Source of the DNA: Candidatus Gallacutalibacter stercoravium
GTDB lineage: Bacteria; Bacillota; Clostridia; Oscillospirales; Acutalibacteraceae
DNA length: 64,000 nt
Assembly: GCA_018716975.1 (NCBI GenBank)
Contig: DVJE01000015.1
Location: forward strand, 1-64,000
Direction of reading: 5' to 3'
Below the pieces are notes generated by a model that worked only from the letters and a program-made list of their open reading frames with translations, searched no databases and was not told where the DNA came from. Of the stretch, positions 8,518-16,219 are shown piece after piece; the first letter of the stretch is position 1, and every line of letters starts with the position of its first letter. Made by a program: the position numbers and the translations under genes.

Positions 8518-9396
8518 ATGGCTTTTTGTAATGTGGAGTTTTTCTCTCAATCCCTGAATCGTTCTGTACGGTGCGGTGTGTTTTTACCAACAGATCAGGG
8601 CCCATATAAAGAAATGCAGCAAAAGAATCCCTTTCCTACTTTATATCTGCTCCATGGAATGACCGGTAGCCAGGTAGGATGGTATAGCATGGAATCTCTA
8701 TGGAATATTGCAAATCAGTATTCCATGGCTATCGTCATGCCAAACGGAGAGAATTCTTTCTATGCCGATTCCCCATTGACTGGTTCGGCTTATGGAACCT
8801 TTGTTAGCCAGGAATTGGTGGAGTTTACCCGGAACACTTTCCAACTTTCCCATAAAAGGGAAGAAACCTTTATCGGTGGCCTTTCTATGGGCGGTTTTGG
8901 CGCGATTGTCAACGGATTGCGAAATCCGGAAACATTCGGCTATATCACCGCCTTTTCCTCAGCTTTGATCAAGCGGCTGATTTTGAGAGCCAACGAAGAA
9001 GAAGGACTGGACTACTTTACCCGTATTCAGTATCAGAATATGTTTGGGCTGAAGAATATCCAAGATTTTGAAGGGTCTGATTGGGATTACGATGCTTTGG
9101 CACGGAAGTTGGCTTCTTCTGAAAAGATAAAGCCGAAGATTTATATGGATTGCGGCACGGAAGATGTTTCCCTGTATCAAGCAAATCTTGATTTCAAAAA
9201 TCTGCTTCTGGAGCTTGGATATGATGTAACATGGGACAGCCGCCCGGGGCGTCATGACAATGTGTTTTGGAATGACAGCTTGAAAAAAGCGGCAGATTTC
9301 CTTCCAATCGAAAAACTGGAATATGCGCCAGATAGCTTCATAAATAGCAGGCTAAAAACCATGAATGAGGCTATGACACGAAAAATGATGAAATGA
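8518..9396 (+). CDS. Alpha/beta-hydrolase esterase (esterase D/tributyrin esterase type)
   Basis: This is a 292-residue cytoplasmic serine esterase. The nucleophile elbow is GGLSMGGFGA with Ser123; the expected acid is Asp216 (DCGTEDVS) and the base is His246 (PGRHDNVFW). The oxyanion region LYLLHGMTGS near residue 42 also fits the family, which includes S-formylglutathione hydrolases and small acetyl- or feruloyl-type esterases. It lies 51 nt after the cupin and 24 nt before an aldo/keto reductase in the same direction. The preferred acyl ester cannot be deduced. Confidence 0.87.
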   Translation: MAFCNVEFFSQSLNRSVRCGVFLPTDQGPYKEMQQKNPFPTLYLLHGMTGSQVGWYSMESLWNIANQYSMAIVMPNGENSFYADSPLTGSAYGTFVSQELVEFTRNTFQLSHKREETFIGGLSMGGFGAIVNGLRNPETFGYITAFSSALIKRLILRANEEEGLDYFTRIQYQNMFGLKNIQDFEGSDWDYDALARKLASSEKIKPKIYMDCGTEDVSLYQANLDFKNLLLELGYDVTWDSRPGRHDNVFWNDSLKKAADFLPIEKLEYAPDSFINSRLKTMNEAMTRKMMK

Positions 9397-9420
9397 ATAC
9401 GAAAAAAGGAGGATAGCTGA

Positions 9421-10467
9421 ATGCAGTATACAAAACTCGGCAATTCGGAATTAAAGGTGTCCCGCATCTGCATGGGATGCATGGGTTTTGGCGACGCCAA
9501 AAATGGCCAGCACAGCTGGACCTTGGATGAGGAGCATTCCCGCGAGATTATCAAGCATGGACTGGAATTAGGAGTCAACTTCTTTGACACTGCTATTGGA
9601 TATCAAAGCGGCACCAGCGAGCAGTACCTGGGCCGGGCGCTCCGGGACTTCGCAAAGCGGGAAGATGTGGTGGTGGCCACCAAATTCCTGCCCCGCACCC
9701 AGGAGGAGATCGCCGCCGGCATTACCGGCCAGCAGCACATAGAGCAAATGGTCAATACCAGCCTGAAAAATCTGGGACTGGACTACATCGACCTGTATAT
9801 CTATCACATGTGGGATTATGAAACGCCGCTCTATGACATTATGGAAGGGCTCGACCGCATGGTAAAGGCAGGCAAGGTGCGGTATATCGGCATCTCTAAC
9901 TGCTTTGCTTATCAACTGACCAAGGCCAACGCCCTGGCGGAGAAAGAGGGCTTTCAGAAATTTGTCTCCATTCAGGGGCATTACAATCTGATCTTTCGGG
10001 AGGAAGAGCGGGAGATGGCAAGGCTCTGCGCGGAAGACAACATTGCCATGACCCCATACAGCGCTTTGGCGGGAGGACGTCTCTCCAAGCATCCCGGTGA
10101 AACCTCCAAGCGTTTGGAAGAAGACAGTTATGCAAAGTTTAAATACGATGCTACCGCACAGCAGGACGCAGCCATTATCAATAGGGTTGCGGAGTTGGCG
10201 GAAAAGCGGGGCGTATCCATGACCGAGGTTTCTTTGGCGTGGTTGCTTACTAAGGTCACCGCCCCAGTAGTAGGTGCCACCAAGCTGCACCATATGGAAG
10301 GAGCAGCCAAAGCCACGGAGCTTATCCTGTCGCCGGAAGAATGCGATTATCTGGAGGAGCTTTATGTTCCTCATAAGCTGGTGGGAGTAATGGCACAGAA
10401 CACGCCGGCGGCCGCAAAACAGCAGCACGTATGGTCCACCGGCAATCAGAAAATTGAACAGGAATAA
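9421..10467 (+). CDS. Aldo/keto reductase, long type
   Basis: This is a 348-residue NAD(P)H-dependent aldo/keto reductase. The tetrad is Asp56 and Tyr61 (FFDTAIGYQSG), Lys88 (VVATKFLP) and His129 (IYHMWD). The SALAGGRLSKHP segment and the C-terminal PVVGATKLHHMEGA cofactor loop match the AKR11/13-like group, which reduces sugars and aromatic aldehydes. AAGGAGG sits just upstream of the ATG. Base composition is slightly richer in GC than the esterase before it, but nothing else suggests transfer. Confidence 0.9.
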   Translation: MQYTKLGNSELKVSRICMGCMGFGDAKNGQHSWTLDEEHSREIIKHGLELGVNFFDTAIGYQSGTSEQYLGRALRDFAKREDVVVATKFLPRTQEEIAAGITGQQHIEQMVNTSLKNLGLDYIDLYIYHMWDYETPLYDIMEGLDRMVKAGKVRYIGISNCFAYQLTKANALAEKEGFQKFVSIQGHYNLIFREEEREMARLCAEDNIAMTPYSALAGGRLSKHPGETSKRLEEDSYAKFKYDATAQQDAAIINRVAELAEKRGVSMTEVSLAWLLTKVTAPVVGATKLHHMEGAAKATELILSPEECDYLEELYVPHKLVGVMAQNTPAAAKQQHVWSTGNQKIEQE

Positions 10468-10480
10468 GGAGGAAATTATC

Positions 10481-11173
10481 ATGAACTATCGAACAACTGA
10501 TCCGGAATTTGCAGAACGCTTTGAGCATTTTGCTTTTGAGGAAGTCCCCAATGAAGAGGGGCAGCAGCTTGACGAAGTGACCCGCCATATGGCAATTTTG
10601 GCCACGCTGCTGGGCTGCCAGGGCGTGGATGAATTTAAGTTGGAGCTGCCCCGCGCTCTTGACGCAGGGATTTCACCCGTTATGGCAAAAGAGGTGGTCT
10701 ATCAGGCGGTGGATTATTTGGGCATCGGCCGGGTAAAGCCCTTTCTGGATGTCACCAACGACATTTTGGTAGAGCGTGGCGTAAAGCTGCCCTTGGAAGG
10801 ACAGGCGACCACCACCAGGGAGAACCGCCTGGAAAAGGGAATTCAGGCGCAGGTGGATATTTTCGGGGACGGAATGAAGGAAGCCTGGAAAAACGGCCAC
10901 ATCAACCGCTGGCTGGCGGCCAACTGCTTTGGCGATTATTACACCCGTACCGGTCTTGATTTGGCTCAGCGGGAGATGATCACTTTCTGCTTTCTGGCGG
11001 CTCAGGGCGGCTGTGAACCGCAGCTGATTGCCCATGCGGGCGGCAATATGAATTTAGGGAACGATAAGGAGTTTCTTGTCAAGGTCGTTTCTCAGTGCCT
11101 GCCTTATATCGGCTATCCCCGCAGCCTAAACGCCATTACCTGCATTAACAAGGCGGAGGAAGCAAGAAAGTAA
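10481..11173 (+). CDS. Carboxymuconolactone-decarboxylase-fold protein (AhpD-like), tandem domain
   Basis: This 230-residue protein has two CMD-type helical domains (about 35-105 and 135-220). The second keeps a partial active-site region, FLAAQGGCEPQLIAHAGGN, with a Cys and a His. The first lacks the Cys-x-x-Cys redox pair of AhpD (VYQAVDYLGIGR instead), so peroxidase-type disulfide chemistry is doubtful. Many family members of this length are of unknown function and sit beside AKR and cupin genes. AAGGAGG at 10466-10472 sets the start at ATG 10481 rather than the in-frame ATG at 10454. Confidence 0.85.
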   Translation: MNYRTTDPEFAERFEHFAFEEVPNEEGQQLDEVTRHMAILATLLGCQGVDEFKLELPRALDAGISPVMAKEVVYQAVDYLGIGRVKPFLDVTNDILVERGVKLPLEGQATTTRENRLEKGIQAQVDIFGDGMKEAWKNGHINRWLAANCFGDYYTRTGLDLAQREMITFCFLAAQGGCEPQLIAHAGGNMNLGNDKEFLVKVVSQCLPYIGYPRSLNAITCINKAEEARK

Positions 11174-11361
11174 TTATCATTTATAGAAAGCCGCATGAAA
11201 AACGCTGCGTATTGTGCGTGATATGCGGCGATTAAAATCACATTCTTACTCAAAAACGCCGCGATACAGGCTGGGACAAACTGGTGTTTCCCAGAGGACC
11301 ATGAGAAGCCGCAAAAAACTATATTGGCGGAAAATATCTGATTTTATAGAGGAGAGCACAG

Positions 11362-12261
11362 ATGGAAGTTCTCAGGCGGGAATTTATTTATATTTGGTAT
11401 TACTTTACCGTCCAGCTAGAGCAGATCTTCGGCTGGTGGGTACTGGGAATGGTGATTGGTTCCGCAGTCTCCGTCTTTGCCAAAGACTATATCCATCGTG
11501 CTTTCCGCTCTTTGCAGGGAAAACGGTTGGGAATTTTGGGCATAGTCGCGGCCAGCGCATTGGGAATTGCTTCGCCGCTTTGCATGTATGGAACCATTCC
11601 TATTGCGGCTTCCTTTTCCAAAGGCGGCATGAAAGATAGTTGGCTGGCTGCGTTTATGATGTCCTCCATCCTGCTGAACCCACAACTTATTATTTATAGT
11701 GCGGCGCTGGGTGGAACCGTCCTGACCGTACGCATTGTTTCCTGCTTTCTCTGCGGCATTGTTGCAGGGCTGCTCATCCTCTTTTTTTACAAGGACAAGC
11801 CCTTCTTTAACTTTTCCGGCTTTGACGAACCGAAAAGCCGGGATACTGCCCCCAATCTTTTGGTGCGCTATCTGAAAAATCTCTGGAGAAACGTAAAAGC
11901 AACAGGCCTTTATTTTCTCATTGGCGTGCTGCTTTCCGCCCTCTTTCAGCGGTATGTGCCGGCAGAAGCCATGACGGCTTTGTTCGGCGGAAATGAGGCG
12001 CTGGGTGTATTGATGGCAGCGACCATTGGCGTCCCACTCTACGCCTGCGGCGGCGGAACCATCCCATTGCTGCAGCAATGGCTGTGGGATGGTATGAGCG
12101 TGGGAAGCGCTGCTTCCTTCATGCTCACCGGGCCCTCTACAAAAATCACCAATTTGGGTGCTTTGAAAATTGTTTTAGGAATTAGGCGGTTCCTGTTGTA
12201 CCTGGCCTATGTGATGGTGTTTTCATTTCTTACAGGAGTGGTTGTAAACCTAATAATATAA
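11362..12261 (+). CDS. Permease of the ArsP/DUF318 type
   Basis: This is a 299-residue polytopic membrane protein with two related halves. Each half carries a hallmark loop: ASPLCMYGTIP near residue 72 and YACGGGTIPLL near residue 230. This is the PF03773 permease pattern. Characterised relatives export organoarsenicals (ArsP) or act with partner thiol proteins, and a cysteine lies in each loop here. The substrate is unknown. It starts 189 nt after the CMD gene, and the intervening stretch shows no recognisable product. Downstream lies a deletion scar with a transposase fragment. Confidence 0.78.
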   Translation: MEVLRREFIYIWYYFTVQLEQIFGWWVLGMVIGSAVSVFAKDYIHRAFRSLQGKRLGILGIVAASALGIASPLCMYGTIPIAASFSKGGMKDSWLAAFMMSSILLNPQLIIYSAALGGTVLTVRIVSCFLCGIVAGLLILFFYKDKPFFNFSGFDEPKSRDTAPNLLVRYLKNLWRNVKATGLYFLIGVLLSALFQRYVPAEAMTALFGGNEALGVLMAATIGVPLYACGGGTIPLLQQWLWDGMSVGSAASFMLTGPSTKITNLGALKIVLGIRRFLLYLAYVMVFSFLTGVVVNLII

Positions 12262-12299
12262 TTTGTATTGCCGTAGGGAATGAGTCCTCATGCCCAGCT

Positions 12300-12740
12300 C
12301 AAGCGCTCTCCTTTGAAACCGCCATCATAGAACGGTATCGCCGCCGGGAAAGCAGCGTAGAAGAAGCACTCATTGAGATATACCTGGCAGGCGTGTCGGT
12401 CCGACGTGTGGAGGATATTACGGAGGCACTGTGGGGCAGCAAGGTATCTCCGGCCATGATCAGTGAGCTGAACGTCCACATTGAGGATTGGCGGAACCGT
12501 CCCTTGCAAGGCGGGCGCTATCCGTATGTCTATGTAGATGGAATCTATGTGCGCCGCAACTGGAGTGAAGAGTTCGACAATGTAGCTATTCTGGTAGCAA
12601 TTGCGGTCAACGAGGACGGATACCGTGAGGTTCTGGGCGCCGCAGAGGGTATGAAAGAGGACAAGGCCGGCTGGGTCATTTTCTTCCAGTGGCTGCGTGG
12701 CCGCGGTCTGGATGGGGTTAAACTGGTGGTGTGCGACAAC
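12300..12740 (+). mobile_element. IS256-family transposase fragment
   Basis: An open frame entered without a start codon encodes an internal part of a mutator-type (IS256 family) transposase: the ALIEIYLAGVSVRRVEDIT helix-turn-helix-like segment, then the first catalytic Asp in YVYVDGIYVRRNW, and the GWVIFFQWLRGRGLDGVKL region. The N-terminal DNA-binding part, the second Asp, the Glu and the C-terminus are missing. About four codons also seem to be absent at SELNVHIEDW compared with the family as I remember it. No terminal inverted repeats are visible. It is a non-functional remnant. Confidence 0.75.
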
Positions 12741-12821
12741 AGAATCCTTGCTGCAGCCGTTTAATGCGAATACCAAGCAAAGCGCCACTGCGGCGGCTAT
12801 CAAATTCTTGCCTCGTTTCAC
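12740..12821 (-). pseudogene. Truncated lipoprotein, last gene of the ABC operon
   Basis: On the minus strand a GTG at 12821 follows a perfect GAGGAGG site (12829-12835). It encodes a signal peptide ending in the lipobox ALNGC followed by SKDS, after which the frame continues into the antisense of the transposase fragment. The signal peptide, ribosome binding site and position 13 nt behind the small membrane protein gene show a real lipoprotein gene. Its mature part was lost when the IS256-type fragment arrived or was deleted. Lipoproteins in this place are common in lantibiotic-immunity and bacitracin-type operons, where they bind the peptide outside the cell. Confidence 0.7.
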
Positions 12822-12834
12822 CCAAATTCCCTCC

Positions 12835-13116
12835 TCAGAACAGGTTGGTAATCGTCATGCAGAGAATCACAATGGCGCCAACCATATATATCCCGTTGAT
12901 CACAGTGCAGAGCTGCATCCACCTGTTTTTTACTTTGCCCTTGGTGTAGGCGAAAATGGAAAAAACGCCGGAGAAAATCATAAAGGCGGCATAGCTGTAA
13001 ACCATAATTTCTGCCACAGGGGATTCTAGCGCCCAGTCAAAGGTGCGTAGGGGAAGAATTGTCCAGGGAACGAAGAGCATAATGGTAGCAATTGCCGTAC
13101 AGATTTTGTTTTTCAT
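12835..13116 (-). CDS. Small membrane protein of the ABC operon
   Basis: This is a 93-residue protein with three hydrophobic segments (about 5-22, 38-60 and 70-90) and basic KGKVKNR in the inner loop. I do not recognise a family. It is read from AAAGGAGAT and lies 5 nt after the permease gene and 13 nt before the truncated lipoprotein gene, so it belongs to the transporter operon. It may be an accessory immunity protein. Confidence 0.65.
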   Translation of the reverse strand: MKNKICTAIATIMLFVPWTILPLRTFDWALESPVAEIMVYSYAAFMIFSGVFSIFAYTKGKVKNRWMQLCTVINGIYMVGAIVILCMTITNLF

Positions 13117-13121
13117 CCAAA

Positions 13122-13892
13122 TTATCTCCTTTCAGCAGCGCCGAACCGCACGCAGGCGATTCCCAGCGCAACAACCGTAATCAAAGCAGCCGCCGGCAGC
13201 CAGGGTAGCCAGGCGATCTGGGTCTCGTAAATTCCTTCAGCGCAACGTCCGTATTCCACCATCAGCAGGTAAAAGGGGTAGCTCATGGGATAGGCAAACC
13301 AGATTTTCGTATTAATGATTAAAACCGACGGTACAATAGAGGCCAAACCGATCCCCACCGAAAAGACAGGCGTTGTGATTAGGTTGGCAATCATCCAGAA
13401 CACCGCCGCCATAGGAATAGCCCCGGCGTAAATGCTCAAAGTGACCCGGCAAACATACAGTGGATCCAGAAAGAAGTTGTAGTTCTGCATCTGAGAGACA
13501 ATGGCCGCACAGATATAATACGCGGCGATAGTCATGACCATCTGTGCAAAGGCCAGCAGGATAAGCACTGCAAATTTTGCCAGACAGAGCTTGGCGGTAT
13601 TCACCGGCAGAGAGAGCATTTTTAAAATCCCCTTATTTGCGCGTTCTGTTTGTATGAGCAGCACAGTGCAGACCACCAAAGAAGCCGGAATCATAAACCA
13701 GACCATCCCCATAAAGCCCTGAATAAAGAAATTGTTTTCGGGCGTAATAGGGATACCCCGTGTATCGAAGTTCATGTCGGCATTGATGATGCTTGGAATC
13801 CACATAATGATAACCGGAATGAGTAGAATCAGCAGGATTTTGGAGCGGCGTATTTTTTTGAATTCTACGCCTATAAGCGAAAAGAAGTTCAT
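13122..13892 (-). CDS. ABC-2-type transporter permease (second)
   Basis: This 256-residue permease has six predicted helices in the pattern of lantibiotic-immunity permeases (SpaE/MutE-like): a cytoplasmic N-terminus FFSLIGVEFKKIRRSKI, then helix 1, a large extracellular loop with FDTRGIPITPENNFF, and five more helices. The frame extends to GTG 13901, but that lies inside the AGGAGG site; ATG 13892 overlaps the stop of the previous gene by ATGA and is the start. It forms the exporter with the other permease and the ATPase. Confidence 0.8.
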   Translation of the reverse strand: MNFFSLIGVEFKKIRRSKILLILLIPVIIMWIPSIINADMNFDTRGIPITPENNFFIQGFMGMVWFMIPASLVVCTVLLIQTERANKGILKMLSLPVNTAKLCLAKFAVLILLAFAQMVMTIAAYYICAAIVSQMQNYNFFLDPLYVCRVTLSIYAGAIPMAAVFWMIANLITTPVFSVGIGLASIVPSVLIINTKIWFAYPMSYPFYLLMVEYGRCAEGIYETQIAWLPWLPAAALITVVALGIACVRFGAAERR

Positions 13893-14614
13893 TCTGCGCA
13901 CCTCCTGATTTTTTGATAAACAAGCCCTAGCAACCCGAGAACTACCACCTCAGCGGCGCAGACGCCCAAAAACAGCGGGACACGACTGCTCTCTGCTGCC
14001 ATAGCTAGGGTTTGATAGGGGGAACTGAACGGGCAAAGGCTTAAGATTAGGTTATCTTGTGGAAAGATACACATGGTAAATACCAGAACCACGCCGATTC
14101 CAAGAGATACCCACATGTTTTTGCAGGCGGAAGCGATCACCAGCATCAGCATGACCGTGGGTAGGGTGACAAACCACTGGAACCCTGCGCCTTGCAAAAG
14201 CTCCAGCGCGTCAAATTCATATCCAGAGAACCAGTGAACAGCACACCAAGTAAGAGCGGCGGTTTCCAGGATGATCATCAAAGCAAGCGCCAACGCATTA
14301 ACCACAAACTTCGTCAAAAATAGCTTTCCTGCCCGAACAGGCAGCACATCCATTTTCTGCGCGCCGTTGTCGGCATATTCGGTGTGATACATCATGCAGG
14401 CGCCGCAGATGCAAACCAGAATGTTAAGCATGGCCATCATTTGCCAATTGGCATCCATTAGAATGGTAAAGGGTTCTCCCGGCAGGGCAGTAAAGCTTTC
14501 GGAGCGCACCAGCATATTGATAAGCGGAAATGCCGCCGCCAGCAGCCCGCCCGCCAGAAAGGCGGGAAAATACCTTGTCCGTTTCAGCTTTTTCGTTTCT
14601 AATCTTAGCGTCAT
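13889..14614 (-). CDS. ABC-2-type transporter permease (first)
   Basis: This is a 241-residue membrane protein with six helices. It begins with a short cytoplasmic basic segment (LRLETKKLKRTRYFP) and has an extracellular loop after helix 1. It is related in layout to the following permease and lies between it and the ATPase, with 4-bp ATGA overlaps on both sides. Such paired, slightly different permeases are typical of antimicrobial-peptide self-protection or resistance transporters. The peptide handled cannot be predicted. Confidence 0.8.
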   Translation of the reverse strand: MTLRLETKKLKRTRYFPAFLAGGLLAAAFPLINMLVRSESFTALPGEPFTILMDANWQMMAMLNILVCICGACMMYHTEYADNGAQKMDVLPVRAGKLFLTKFVVNALALALMIILETAALTWCAVHWFSGYEFDALELLQGAGFQWFVTLPTVMLMLVIASACKNMWVSLGIGVVLVFTMCIFPQDNLILSLCPFSSPYQTLAMAAESSRVPLFLGVCAAEVVVLGLLGLVYQKIRRCAE

Positions 14615-15366
14615 TTTCCGGCGCCTCCCTTGCGATTGTCCTCGTCAATCATGGCAAGAAAGGTGTCTTCCAGGTTGTCGGTGGGTAATCCAGCGCAGCG
14701 GGCGTTGGTTTTTAGCTCTTCCATTGTTCCCTCAAACAGCAACCGGCCGTGGTTGAGAATCCCGATATCGTCCGCCATCAACTCCACTTCCGGAAGCAGG
14801 TGGGAGGAAACCAGCACCGTGCAGTCATACTGCTGGGGTAGAGATTTAATCAGCGTGCGGATCTCATGAATGCCCACCGGGTCTAGACCATTGGTGGGTT
14901 CATCAAGGATAAGGATAGGCGGCCGCCCGATCAGTGCGCCTGCTAGCCCCAGCCGCTGCTTCATGCCCAGGGAGTATTTCTTTGCCAATCGTTTGCGGAA
15001 TTGGGTTAGCCCCACTAGCTCCAACGCGTCGGAAACGCTGCTTTTCGGCAGGCCGAGAATTTTACGGATGATCTCCAAATTTTCCTCTCCGGTGAGGTTG
15101 CCGTAGAAGGCGGGCGCTTCAATAAAGGAACCGATCTCCTTTAAAATGGGTACCCGATCGGCAGGATATGTTTTTCCATCAATTTGAAAACTCCCCTTAG
15201 TCGGGTGCGTCAAACCGAGAAACATCTTCATAGTGGTGGATTTTCCCGCTCCGTTGGGGCCGAGAAAACCGTAAACGCGCCCTTTCCGAATATGCAGATT
15301 CAAATGGGAAACCGCCGTAAAGTCGCCATAGGTTTTGGTTAAATTTTGTGTTTCGATGATATTCAT
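14611..15366 (-). CDS. ABC transporter ATPase, peptide-antibiotic type
   Basis: This is a 251-residue nucleotide-binding subunit. Walker A is GPNGAGKST near residue 40, the signature is SLGMKQRLGLAGALI, Walker B is ILILDEPTNGLDP, and the switch His is in VSSHLLPEVE. It is most like BcrA/SpaF-type ATPases. The frame extends to 15423, but AGGAG at about 15377-15381 points to ATG 15366 (MNIIETQNLTKTYG). It leads the minus-strand operon, and the divergent two-component system starts 149 nt away. Confidence 0.9.
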   Translation of the reverse strand: MNIIETQNLTKTYGDFTAVSHLNLHIRKGRVYGFLGPNGAGKSTTMKMFLGLTHPTKGSFQIDGKTYPADRVPILKEIGSFIEAPAFYGNLTGEENLEIIRKILGLPKSSVSDALELVGLTQFRKRLAKKYSLGMKQRLGLAGALIGRPPILILDEPTNGLDPVGIHEIRTLIKSLPQQYDCTVLVSSHLLPEVELMADDIGILNHGRLLFEGTMEELKTNARCAGLPTDNLEDTFLAMIDEDNRKGGAGK

Positions 15367-15397
15367 GCCGCATAGGCTCCTTTCCTGTGATGATGTC

Positions 15398-15494
15398 AGT
15401 ATAAGCCGGCAACCTTGCGCCAACCTTCTAGCTACCTTACATTTACTTTACATTTCAGCGTGCTGCGGCAGGCCTAGGGTTTCTATGCTATAAT
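15398..15494. promoter_or_regulatory. Divergent promoter region with direct repeats
   Basis: Two exact copies of TTACATTT (15437-15444 and 15448-15455) are spaced 11 bp apart, so they lie on one face of the helix. A second pair, CAACCTT (15410-15416 and 15421-15427), has the same 11-bp period. A minus-strand -10 box (TATACT, 15398-15403) for the ABC operon lies just inside these repeats. A TATAAT at 15489-15494 can serve the response-regulator gene. Tandem repeats with this period upstream of a -35 are the usual binding pattern of OmpR-type regulators, so this is the likely site of the regulator at 15515. Confidence 0.5.
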
Positions 15495-15514
15495 AGGTAG
15501 GGGAGGGGCAAACA

Positions 15515-16216
15515 ATGGAACAACATTATTTGAAACAGAAAAAAATCCTTCTTGTGGATGATGAGAAGGAACTTCTAAATATGGTTTCTGATTTTTTGCG
15601 CGCGGATGGCTATTCTCAGATCAAAACGGCAGGCACAGTCGCCAAGGCAATCACCACCGCTAAAGCTTGGAAGCCGGATTTTGCAATCCTGGATGTCATG
15701 CTGCCGGACGGGGACGGATTTTCGTTGCTGGAACAACTGAGGTTGTTTACCGAGATGCCGGTGCTGTTCCTAACGGCCCGGGGAGAGGACGAGGATAAAA
15801 TAAAAGGGCTTGGCCTTGGTGCCGATGATTATATGGTAAAGCCGTTTCTGCCCAAGGAACTGTTGTTGCGGGTGGGAATTATCCTCCGGCGGTATTATAA
15901 AGAGGAAAATCCGCTGGTGCAGCTTGCCGGGAGCCAGCTCGATTTTTCTCGGGCGGAGGTCATCAAAAATGGAACCCACCTGCCATTGACGGCCAAAGAA
16001 TATGACATTTTACAAGCGCTTTATCGCAACGCTGGTCGGATCGTTACCATCGATCAGCTGTGTGAAGCGGCTTGGGGCGATAACCCATTTGGTTATGAAA
16101 ACAGCTTGATGGCACACATCCGCCGGATTCGCGAAAAAATTGAAGAAAATCCGTCCAAACCCGTATCCCTGATTACTGTCAAGGGGTTGGGGTATAAGCT
16201 GGTACTGGAGGGATAA
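15515..16216 (+). CDS. OmpR-family response regulator
   Basis: This is a 233-residue two-domain regulator. The receiver domain has the acidic pair DDE near residue 15, phospho-acceptor Asp60 (FAILDVMLPDGDG) and the conserved Lys in MVKPF. The C-terminal winged helix contains LTAKEYDILQAL and the recognition helix ENSLMAHIRRIREKIE. GGGGAGGGG precedes the ATG. The partner histidine kinase starts 3 nt after the stop. Its probable target is the divergent transporter operon. Confidence 0.93.
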   Translation: MEQHYLKQKKILLVDDEKELLNMVSDFLRADGYSQIKTAGTVAKAITTAKAWKPDFAILDVMLPDGDGFSLLEQLRLFTEMPVLFLTARGEDEDKIKGLGLGADDYMVKPFLPKELLLRVGIILRRYYKEENPLVQLAGSQLDFSRAEVIKNGTHLPLTAKEYDILQALYRNAGRIVTIDQLCEAAWGDNPFGYENSLMAHIRRIREKIEENPSKPVSLITVKGLGYKLVLEG

Positions 16217-16219
16217 ACG

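Noticed and set aside
9568-10482. 304-codon minus-strand ORF
   Set aside because: Exact antisense shadow of an aldo/keto reductase with an intact catalytic tetrad.
11214-11639. 141-codon forward ORF before and inside the permease gene
   Set aside because: It overlaps the permease in another frame, has basic, unstructured composition and no ribosome binding site.
12288-12821. 177-codon minus-strand ORF beginning with a lipoprotein signal peptide
   Set aside because: Only the first 27 or so codons are gene-like; the rest is the antisense of an IS256 transposase fragment. Recorded as a truncated lipoprotein plus a mobile fragment.
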